Assembly (NCBI GenBank): GCA_016210785.1 | Contig: JACQTN010000140.1 | Coordinates: 1 to 5,241 of the forward strand | Origin: Armatimonadota bacterium | GTDB taxonomy: Bacteria; Sysuimicrobiota; Sysuimicrobiia; Sysuimicrobiales; JACQTN01 | Reading direction: 5' to 3' | Length of the DNA: 5,241 nucleotides | In this document: in pieces, positions 1 to 4,973 of the stretch | Position numbering within the stretch: position 1 is the first letter of the stretch | How the letters are laid out: every line of letters starts with the position of its first letter | The notes under the pieces: model-generated | Told to the model about the DNA's origin: nothing | What the model saw: only the letters and a program-made list of their open reading frames with translations | The model's database searches: none | Program-made: the position numbers and the translations under genes

Positions 1-432
1 GATGGGCATGGAGACGCTGGTGAGGATCACCACGCGCACCAGGTAGTCGATGAGGCTGCGCGGGCGCATCGCGGAGAGGATGCCCACGGCCAGCCCCACC
101 AGGCAGGAGGCGCTGAGGGCGGTGATGGTTAGCGCCAGCGTCACCTGGAAAGTGCGCATCAGCTCGCCGGCGACCGGGCGCCGGGTCTGGAAAGAGCGGC
201 CCAGATCGCCCCTCAGCGCGCCGCCCACAAACCGCGCGTACTGGACCGGGAGCGGCAGATCCAGGCCCAGGATTTGCCGCAGTTCGCGGACGCCTTCCGG
301 CGTGGCGTCCTGCCCCAGCATCAGCACCGCGGGGTCGCCCGGTGCCACGGCCAGCGCCACGAAGATGACGATGGAGACCGCCAGCAGCAGCGGCACCAGG
401 CTCAGCACCCTGCGCAGGACGTACCGCCGCAT
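1..432 (-). CDS. Peptide-type ABC transporter permease, DppB/OppB family (N-terminal part)
   Basis: This is an inner-membrane permease subunit of a dipeptide/oligopeptide/nickel-type ABC importer, where it forms half of the membrane channel. The 144 residues present start MRRYVLRRVL and continue into a hydrophobic first membrane helix (about residues 9-30). A PGDP motif follows at 31-34, then the family-typical periplasmic stretch with LGLDLPLPVQY (about 55-65) and GDLGRS (75-80). A second helix spans about 97-119 and a third begins near 132. These match the N-terminal part of DppB-type permeases, which are usually a little over 300 residues, so more than half lies beyond the left edge. It is last in the leftward arm within the window, 84 nt after the M20-like gene. 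A GGGGGG run at 442-447, 9 nt from the ATG, is the best ribosome-binding candidate and lies inside an inverted repeat. The family call is secure; the transported substrate cannot be read from it. Confidence 0.95.
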   Translation of the reverse strand, partial: MRRYVLRRVLSLVPLLLAVSIVIFVALAVAPGDPAVLMLGQDATPEGVRELRQILGLDLPLPVQYARFVGGALRGDLGRSFQTRRPVAGELMRTFQVTLALTITALSASCLVGLAVGILSAMRPRSLIDYLVRVVILTSVSMPI

Positions 433-438
433 CGGCCC

Positions 439-508
439 TGACCCCCCTGAAACATGCGGAAGACCCCCCACAGCGCAGACGAAGCACCTGCATGTTTCAG
501 GGGGGTCA
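439..508 (-). repeat. Perfect 19-bp inverted repeat with competing internal arm between the M20-like gene and the permease
   Basis: Bases 439-457 (TGACCCCCCTGAAACATGC) are the exact reverse complement of 490-508, separated by 32 nt. In leftward RNA this makes a strong stem between the M20-like stop codon (519-517) and the permease ATG (432-430). The loop holds a second copy of GACCCCCC at 462-469 (also at 440-447), so the upstream arm could pair with either copy. The long pairing would bury the G-rich run likely to serve as the permease ribosome-binding site; the shorter alternative would leave it free. There is no U-run after the stem, so a classical intrinsic terminator is unlikely. Possible roles are mRNA stabilisation, reduced permease expression or conditional translation. 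The repeat is seen directly; the role is inferred. Confidence 0.85.
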
Positions 509-516
509 CCCCGCGG

Positions 517-1677
517 TCAGGCGCACGCCAGCGCGGCCATCGCGGCGTAGACCTTCATGGCCTCCACCAGGCCCTCCACCGCGATGTGCTCGGTCTCGTT
601 GACGTCCCGGATGTCGCCCGCGCCCAGCGCGCATCCCTGCGCGCCCCAGGCCTTGATGGCGTAGGCCGCGTTGCTGCCGAAGGAGATGTAGGTCGTCCCG
701 ATCTTCCGGCCCAGCGCCGCCCGCGCCGCTTCCTCCAGCATGCCCACCACGGGTGCGTCGGGCGGGATGCTGAAGGGGAACATCGCCTTCGCCAGCGCCG
801 CGCTGCCGCGGAGACCCTTGCGCCGCGCGGCGACGCGGTCCACCATCGTCTGCAGATCTTCCTGGATGTGGTCGGTGGATTCGTCGGGCAGCACCCGGCG
901 GTCGAGGCGCAGCCGGCACTCGTGCGGCGTGCGGGGCGGGTTGGCGTCCGACCGCACCTCAAAGGGCGAGACGGTCGCCTTCCCCAGGTGCGGGTGGCTC
1001 GGCAGTTCCCAGCTCTCCAGCGCCAGCAGCAGGTCGGCCAGACCGTACAGCGGGTTCACGCCCTCGGCGGGGCGGCCCCAGTGCGTCGGCACGCCCTGAA
1101 AGGTGACCTCGTAGTGGGCGATGCCCCGCGCGCCCAGCACGATCTGGCCGTTGGACGGCTCGCCGGCCACCACGATGTCGGTGTTGAGCGGCGCGGTCTC
1201 GTGCAGCTCCTTCATGCCCTCGTGGTTGGCGGCCAGGTCCTTGGTCACCGCGGCCACCAGCAGCCTCCCGCGCAGCGGAGTCCTGGTCTTGAGCAGCGCC
1301 TCCACCGCCCCCATCATGGCCGCGATGCCCGACTTGGGCGTGCACGCGCCGCGGCCGTAGATGACGGCGCCGCGCGTGCCGTACTTCGCCCCGTCCTCCA
1401 GGCGGCCGCTGTAGGCGTCCTTCATCCCGCCCTCCGGGCCGGAGTCGGTGTGGGTGAGCAGCAGCAGGGAGCGCCCGCCGCCTGAGCCGCGCAGCTCGCC
1501 GACCGCGTTGTGCGCGGCGTCCACGGTGACGTGGAGGCCGATCTTCCGCATCTCCACGGCCACGTACTCGGCCATGGGCTTCTCCTGGCCGGTCACCGCG
1601 GGGATGCGCACCATCTCCTGCGTCCGCCGCACCGCGGCGTCCGCGTCGACTGCCTGGGCGATGCGGCTAATGTCCAT
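517..1677 (-). CDS. M20-family (ArgE/DapE-like) hydrolase homologue with degenerate metal site
   Basis: The 386-residue product has the length and layout of M20 metallohydrolases (aminoacylases, deacetylases, dipeptidases). Visible motifs are LLLLTHTDSGP (71-81, matching GHxDTVP), YGRGACTPKSG (107-117, matching GRGxxDxKG), AGEPSN (171-176), a dimerisation-type THWGRP (198-203), LDRRVLPDE (258-266) and GAGDIRDVNE (352-361). Several expected residues differ: the bridging-metal Asp is Thr113, the catalytic Glu-Glu pair is Lys146-Asp147, and the C-terminal ligand His is Asn360. His76, Asp78, Glu173 and His199 remain. The frame is uninterrupted, so this is not simple decay; it may be a distinct subfamily or a non-catalytic homologue. 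The chosen start is ATG 1677-1675 (MDISRI), where M20 homology begins, with AGAGG 12 nt upstream. The frame also opens at GTG 1731-1729 inside the upstream repeat, adding 18 unlikely residues. It is probably co-transcribed with the M24 gene and the permease. Confidence 0.85.
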   Translation of the reverse strand: MDISRIAQAVDADAAVRRTQEMVRIPAVTGQEKPMAEYVAVEMRKIGLHVTVDAAHNAVGELRGSGGGRSLLLLTHTDSGPEGGMKDAYSGRLEDGAKYGTRGAVIYGRGACTPKSGIAAMMGAVEALLKTRTPLRGRLLVAAVTKDLAANHEGMKELHETAPLNTDIVVAGEPSNGQIVLGARGIAHYEVTFQGVPTHWGRPAEGVNPLYGLADLLLALESWELPSHPHLGKATVSPFEVRSDANPPRTPHECRLRLDRRVLPDESTDHIQEDLQTMVDRVAARRKGLRGSAALAKAMFPFSIPPDAPVVGMLEEAARAALGRKIGTTYISFGSNAAYAIKAWGAQGCALGAGDIRDVNETEHIAVEGLVEAMKVYAAMAALACA

Positions 1678-1692
1678 AGGCCGAGTGATCCT

Positions 1693-1808
1693 CTGCTTCT
1701 CTCTGCAACGTGCTCCGTGGGTGAGCACCACCCACTCAGCTCCTCAGCGTCTGCTTCTCCACTGCAAGGTACTCCGTTGGTGAGCACCACCCACTCAGCT
1801 CCTCAGCG
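1693..1808 (-). repeat. Two-copy ~59-bp tandem repeat between the M24 and M20-like genes
   Basis: Copy one covers about 1693-1749 and copy two 1751-1808. Bases 1721-1749 and 1780-1808 are identical over 29 bp at a period of 59. The remaining halves differ by a few substitutions and a one-base indel. Copy two includes the last sense codon and stop codon of the M24 gene (CGC TGA, 1808-1803), so the array looks like a tandem duplication of that gene's end plus its downstream spacer. In leftward RNA each copy can form a hairpin: GUGCUC with GAGCAC around a 7-nt loop (1728-1710) in copy one, and GGUGCUC with GAGUACC (1788-1768) in copy two, where one G-C pair becomes G-U. There is no U-run, so a terminator is unlikely. 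It fills most of the 125-nt spacer. Confidence 0.88.
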
Positions 1809-2969
1809 CACCATCAGCTCGATCGGCGACTTGTTCAGGGACTCGTACCCGGTCTCGGTGACCACCACCACGTCCTCCAGCCGGAACGCGCCGATGGAGA
1901 AGTCGTAGATGCCGGGCTCGATGGTGAAGACCATGCCGGGCTCCAGCACCGTCGCATCGCCCAGCGCCACCGACGGGATCTCGTGCACGTCCAGGCCGAG
2001 GGCGTGGCCGGTGCGGTGGAGCATGTACTCCTTGTAGCCGAGCTTCTCAATGGTCGCCTCGGCCACCTTGTCGATGTCCTCAATGGCGATGCCGGGTTTC
2101 ACCGCGTCCCGGGTGCGCAGGAAGATCTCCATCTCCGCCTCGTAGAACGCGCGCTGGCGTGCGGTGGGCTGGCCGATGAAGAAGCCGCGGGTCATGTCGC
2201 CCCAGTAGCCCCGGTAGATGGCGCCGATGTCGAAGTTGACCATGTCGCCCTTCCTGACCCTGTAGTCGGAGGCGTAGGGGTTCAGCATGTCGTAGCGGTC
2301 CGGCCCGGCGGCCACCACGAGAAACCCGGGTGCGTCGGCGCCGTGCTCCATCATGGCCGTACCCACAATCCGCTGCATCTCCCGCTCCGACATCCCCTCC
2401 TTCGCCGCGTGGAGCACGGCCAGGTAGCCGGCGTCGGTCTGCGCGCCGGCCTTGCGGAGGTACTCGATCTCGGTGGGCGACTTTCTGATCCGCACCGCCC
2501 ACATCAGGTCGGAGCAGTTCACGATCCTGGCGCCCGCGAAGATTTTACGGATCTCCTCGTACTGGTCGAAGGTGAGCGCCAGGCGCTGTCCCACGGCCAT
2601 CTCCATCCCCAGCGTGCCCGTGAGCAGGCGCTTCTCCTCCGCCACCTGCCGGATCAGCGTGAAGACGTCCGGCGCGTCGGCGTACAGGCCCTTGCCCCAG
2701 CCGCGCACGTCCTCCACCCAGGAAGTCTTGCGGCCGTCCCCCACCTCCAGGTTGGGGAGGATGAGGGTGGGATCGCCCTGCTGGGGGATCATGGCGAGAA
2801 ACGGCCGGAACTTGCTGGCGAACAGGATCGTGCGGTACCCGGTGCTGTAGACCAGATTCATCGGGTCGGACAGTAGCAGGCCGTCGACGCCGCGCTGGCG
2901 CATCTCCGTCTGAATATGGCGGTAACGCTGGCGGTATTCTTCCACCGTGAAGTCCAGAAACTTGTTCAT
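1803..2969 (-). CDS. M24B metallopeptidase, Xaa-Pro dipeptidase/aminopeptidase type
   Basis: This cytoplasmic metal-dependent peptidase (388 residues) is expected to cleave the bond before proline in dipeptides or short peptides. It has an N-terminal creatinase/prolidase-like domain (about residues 8-140) and a C-terminal pita-bread domain (about 165-385). All five expected metal ligands are visible: Asp247 and Asp258 (FDIGAIYRGYWGDMTR), His322 (HRTGHALGLDVHE), Glu351 (TIEPGIY) and Glu365 (RLEDVVV). The conserved His329 before HE is also present. A complete ligand set argues for a peptidase rather than a true creatinase, which lacks the metal site. The start is the ATG at 2969-2967 (MNKFLDF), because AGGAGG at 2981-2976 sits 6 nt upstream; the in-frame ATG at 2984 would overlap that signal. 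It is first in the leftward arm and divergent from the regulator. The exact substrate is unknown. Confidence 0.94.
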   Translation of the reverse strand: MNKFLDFTVEEYRQRYRHIQTEMRQRGVDGLLLSDPMNLVYSTGYRTILFASKFRPFLAMIPQQGDPTLILPNLEVGDGRKTSWVEDVRGWGKGLYADAPDVFTLIRQVAEEKRLLTGTLGMEMAVGQRLALTFDQYEEIRKIFAGARIVNCSDLMWAVRIRKSPTEIEYLRKAGAQTDAGYLAVLHAAKEGMSEREMQRIVGTAMMEHGADAPGFLVVAAGPDRYDMLNPYASDYRVRKGDMVNFDIGAIYRGYWGDMTRGFFIGQPTARQRAFYEAEMEIFLRTRDAVKPGIAIEDIDKVAEATIEKLGYKEYMLHRTGHALGLDVHEIPSVALGDATVLEPGMVFTIEPGIYDFSIGAFRLEDVVVVTETGYESLNKSPIELMVR

Positions 2970-3147
2970 TGCGCCCCTCCTCATCAGGTTGCTGCGTTCC
3001 GTTCGGGCGGGATGTGAGCAGGCAGGAATTCAGGGCCTCACCCCCTTCCCCCTGGGCGTCAAGAACTCCTCTGGCCTGGAGGACATTTTTTCATTCATAG
3101 CGAATAATCGACGCACAAGTTTATTTCTGGTAAATGAAGGGTCTCTT
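2970..3147. promoter_or_regulatory. Divergent intergenic control region with AT-rich imperfect palindrome
   Basis: This gap separates the leftward M24 gene from the rightward regulator and must hold promoters for both arms. Its AT-rich core stands out in a GC-rich window. The 18-base arms at 3090-3107 (TTCATT...GAATAA) and 3121-3138 (TTATTT...AATGAA) are imperfect reverse complements, matching at 12 of 18 positions, across a 13-nt gap. Arms like these suit a dimeric HTH regulator, so autoregulation by the adjacent XRE-cupin protein is plausible. I see no convincing -35/-10 pair on either strand. A short stem (TCCTC 3067-3071 with GAGGA 3079-3083) followed by a run of T at 3086-3091 also lies here. 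The palindrome is seen directly; the operator role is inferred. Confidence 0.5.
2976..2981 (-). promoter_or_regulatory. Strong Shine-Dalgarno that sets the M24 peptidase start
   Basis: Read leftward, AGGAGG lies 6 nt before the ATG at 2969-2967. The upstream in-frame ATG at 2984-2982 abuts this motif, so initiation there would use up the ribosome-binding site. The downstream ATG is therefore preferred. Confidence 0.75.
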
Positions 3148-3696
3148 CTGGCGCGGAACGGGGTCGGCGAGAAAATCCGGAGTCTGCGGGAGCACAAGAG
3201 CCTCACCCTGGCTCAGCTCTCCCGGCGGGCCCGGGTAAGCGCGAGTTTTCTGAGCCAGCTCGAGCACGGGACCAACCGCGCCTCCATCGAGACCCTCCGC
3301 CGCATCGCCCTCGCCCTGGAAGTTCCACTGTTCCACTTCTTTGTGGACGAGGGGGAAGCTCTCTGGGTGGTGCGCCCCCGGGAACGGAAGCGGCTCTCCT
3401 TTCCGCGCTCCGACGCAGATTACCAGCTGCTCTCTCCTGACCTCAACCGGCGCATGGAACTGGTGCTGATCACCCTGGAACCCGCCCGGCCCACGTTCAG
3501 TGAACCGTTCAGTCACCCTGGAGAGGAATGCGATGTGGTGATACAGGGTGAGGTGCGGTTCGAGATTGGCGACCGCGTCGAGATTCTTCGCGAAGGCGAC
3601 TCGATTTACTTCGACTGTGGAATTCCCCATCGCTTCGTCAACGTGGGGGACATCTCCGCCGTCATCGTGTCGGCCATCACCCCGCCGACGTTCTGA
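3148..3696 (+). CDS. XRE-family transcriptional regulator with C-terminal cupin sensor (PuuR-like architecture)
   Basis: This is a DNA-binding regulator of about 182 residues. The N-terminal helix-turn-helix (about residues 6-62) shows GEKIRSLREHKSLTLAQLS, then VSASFLSQLEHG and SIETLRRIALAL, typical of XRE/HTH_3 domains. The cupin_2 domain (about 118-180) contains SHPGEECDVVIQGEV and GDSIYFDCGIPHRFVN, with the expected His, Glu and His positions. Regulators of this design, such as PuuR, often control nearby amine or amino acid catabolism genes. The start is uncertain. The frame stays open back to GTG 2947, which would overlap the divergent gene and add a non-conserved leader of 67 residues. 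A CTG at 3148, with GAAGGG at 3136-3141 spaced 6 nt away, gives the length usual for the family. No ATG, GTG or TTG occurs in frame between 2992 and the domain. It lies 34 nt before the flavoenzyme gene, probably in one operon with it. Confidence 0.92.
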   Translation: MARNGVGEKIRSLREHKSLTLAQLSRRARVSASFLSQLEHGTNRASIETLRRIALALEVPLFHFFVDEGEALWVVRPRERKRLSFPRSDADYQLLSPDLNRRMELVLITLEPARPTFSEPFSHPGEECDVVIQGEVRFEIGDRVEILREGDSIYFDCGIPHRFVNVGDISAVIVSAITPPTF

Positions 3697-3730
3697 GAAG
3701 CCGCAGACCTTGAACACGCTGGAGAGCACC

Positions 3731-4891
3731 ATGGACCGGGCAGATGTGGTAGTCATCGGGGCAGGCATCGTCGGGCTCAGCGTGGCGTTTCACCTGCTGG
3801 CGCGCGACCGGACGCTTCGCGTCGTGGTGCTCGACCAGGCGGATTACGCCGGGGCAGGATCGACGTCCAAAGCCACCGGGGGGGTCCGCCGGCAGTTCGG
3901 GAACACGCTCCTCGTCCGCCTGTCTCAGCGAAGCATCGAGGAGTATGGGGAGTTCCGGGCGATCACGGGCGTGGACGCGGAGTTTGAGCGCGCCGGGTAT
4001 CTGCTTTTCGCCACCAGCGAGCCGGGCGCCCGGCGTCTTCTGGAGACGGCGGCACTCCAGCACGCCTGCGGCAGCGACGTCGCCGTGGTCGGCGCTGACG
4101 AGATCGCGCGCGGCTGGCCGTACCTGAACCCGGAGGACGTCCGGCTGGGCACGTACACGGCCGGGGACGGGCACGTGAACCCCTACGCCGCGGTGACCGG
4201 CTATCTTCAGGGGATCCGGGCCGCCGGCGGGAGCGTGCTCTTCGGCGAGCCGGTCACCGGCATCGCGGTGGAGGCCGGCCGGGTGGCCGGCGTCCAGACC
4301 AGCCGCCGCTTCGTCCCGGCGCCGGTGGTGGTGAATGCGGCGGGGGTCCGGGCGCGAGAGGTCGCGGCCATGGTGGGGCAGGACCTGCCCGTCAGGCCAG
4401 TCCATACCCAGGTGGCGATCCTGACCGCCGTCCCGCTGGGCGTCACTCCCGTGCCCTTCACCATCCACGTCGACTCCGGGTGGTACCTCCATCACCAGCG
4501 CGACGGCACCATCCTCCTCGGCGGCTTCCAGGAGAACCCGGGCACCGAGGAAGTGCCCGATCCCGCGGTCACCGAGCGCTTCATCGAGACCGGACTGGCA
4601 CGGGTTCCCCGGCTCGCGGAAGCCTCATTGGTCCGTGCCTACGCCGGGCTGCGGGCGATGACTCCAGATGACCTTCCCATCCTGGGTCCCCTCCCGGCCG
4701 TGCCCGGATTCTTCTACGCCTGCGGCCTGGGAGGGCACGGGATCATGCATGCGCCGGCGGTCGGGGAGGCTGTGGCGCGGTGGATCCTGGAGGGGACGGT
4801 GGACGCCCCGGAGCTGGAGGCCTGCCGGCCCGACAGGTTTGCGGCCCGCACCCACACCGGTACACAGGGCAGAGAATCGTGGGTGCTGTGA
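3731..4891 (+). CDS. FAD-dependent amino acid/amine oxidoreductase (DadA/SoxB, DAO family)
   Basis: This 386-residue flavoprotein likely oxidises the C-N bond of an amino acid or secondary amine, such as a D-amino acid, sarcosine-like or proline-like compound. The N-terminus carries the dinucleotide-binding motif VVVIGAGIVGLS (6-17), with the acidic Asp35 ending the second strand (VVVLD). GSTSKATGGVRRQFG (43-57) is the FAD-contacting segment typical of the sarcosine oxidase beta/DadA group. Other hallmarks are VVNAAGVRA mid-protein and the C-terminal DDLPILGPLP followed by GLGGHGIMHAPAVGE (332-346). The length fits single-subunit members (about 370-420). The start is ATG 3731, preceded by GGAG at 3721-3724 with 6 nt spacing; the open frame extends back to 3548, but that part is a shadow of the regulator gene. 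The neighbouring binding protein suggests it acts on imported material. The electron acceptor (oxygen or a quinone) and substrate cannot be told from sequence. Confidence 0.93.
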   Translation: MDRADVVVIGAGIVGLSVAFHLLARDRTLRVVVLDQADYAGAGSTSKATGGVRRQFGNTLLVRLSQRSIEEYGEFRAITGVDAEFERAGYLLFATSEPGARRLLETAALQHACGSDVAVVGADEIARGWPYLNPEDVRLGTYTAGDGHVNPYAAVTGYLQGIRAAGGSVLFGEPVTGIAVEAGRVAGVQTSRRFVPAPVVVNAAGVRAREVAAMVGQDLPVRPVHTQVAILTAVPLGVTPVPFTIHVDSGWYLHHQRDGTILLGGFQENPGTEEVPDPAVTERFIETGLARVPRLAEASLVRAYAGLRAMTPDDLPILGPLPAVPGFFYACGLGGHGIMHAPAVGEAVARWILEGTVDAPELEACRPDRFAARTHTGTQGRESWVL

Positions 4892-4973
4892 GCCGCGTGA
4901 TCGGGGAGTGGGGGCAGGATTGAGCCGGCTCCAGACGGACGGGTGCAGAGAGCACCCAGAGGAGGGGAGGACA
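4892..4973 (+). promoter_or_regulatory. Leader of the binding-protein gene with hairpin and strong Shine-Dalgarno
   Basis: This 82-nt spacer holds a perfect 10-bp palindrome, GAGCCGGCTC, at 4922-4931. A perfect 6-bp hairpin follows (GGGTGC 4941-4946, loop AGAGA, GCACCC 4952-4957). GGAGG at 4961-4965 lies 8 nt before the ATG at 4974. A stem just ahead of the ribosome-binding site could stabilise the downstream message, as is common before highly expressed binding-protein genes. No U-run follows, so it is not an obvious terminator. Confidence 0.5.

Noticed and set aside
439..508. Inverted repeat as a miniature transposable element
   Set aside because: No flanking target-site duplication is visible, and the element sits exactly between a stop codon and a start codon.
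454..1485. Long plus-strand open frame opposite the M20-like gene (343 residues)
   Set aside because: Its product is a low-complexity Arg/Ala/His-rich shadow of the minus-strand gene, without recognisable motifs; such frames are expected in GC-rich coding DNA.
1710..1788. Tandem hairpins as a mini-ykkC (guanidine-II) riboswitch
   Set aside because: The loops are 7 nt rather than the short ACGR loops of that class, and the hairpins are too far apart.
1983..2876. Plus-strand open frame opposite the M24 gene (297 residues)
   Set aside because: It is a shadow of a gene with all M24 metal ligands intact and shows no domain motif of its own.
1803..2969. Creatinase, with the flavoenzyme as sarcosine oxidase, in a creatine degradation pathway
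   Set aside because: True creatinases share the fold but lack the M24 metal ligands; all five are present here, so a metallopeptidase is the better call.
3030..3098. Minus-strand 22-codon upstream open frame in the M24 leader
   Set aside because: It has no ribosome-binding site and no recognisable feature; short frames of this size are common by chance.
2947..3147. N-terminal extension of the regulator from GTG 2947
   Set aside because: It would overlap the start and Shine-Dalgarno of the divergent gene and the AT-rich control patch, and its sequence does not resemble a domain.
3548..3730. Upstream extension of the flavoenzyme frame
   Set aside because: It lies in another frame inside the regulator gene and reads as an Arg/Ser-rich shadow; the FAD-binding motif begins right after ATG 3731, which has a good Shine-Dalgarno.
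3677..4495. Minus-strand open frame opposite the flavoenzyme gene (272 residues)
   Set aside because: It has no recognisable motif and spans the regulator/flavoenzyme junction in antisense, whereas the plus frame carries clear FAD-binding motifs.
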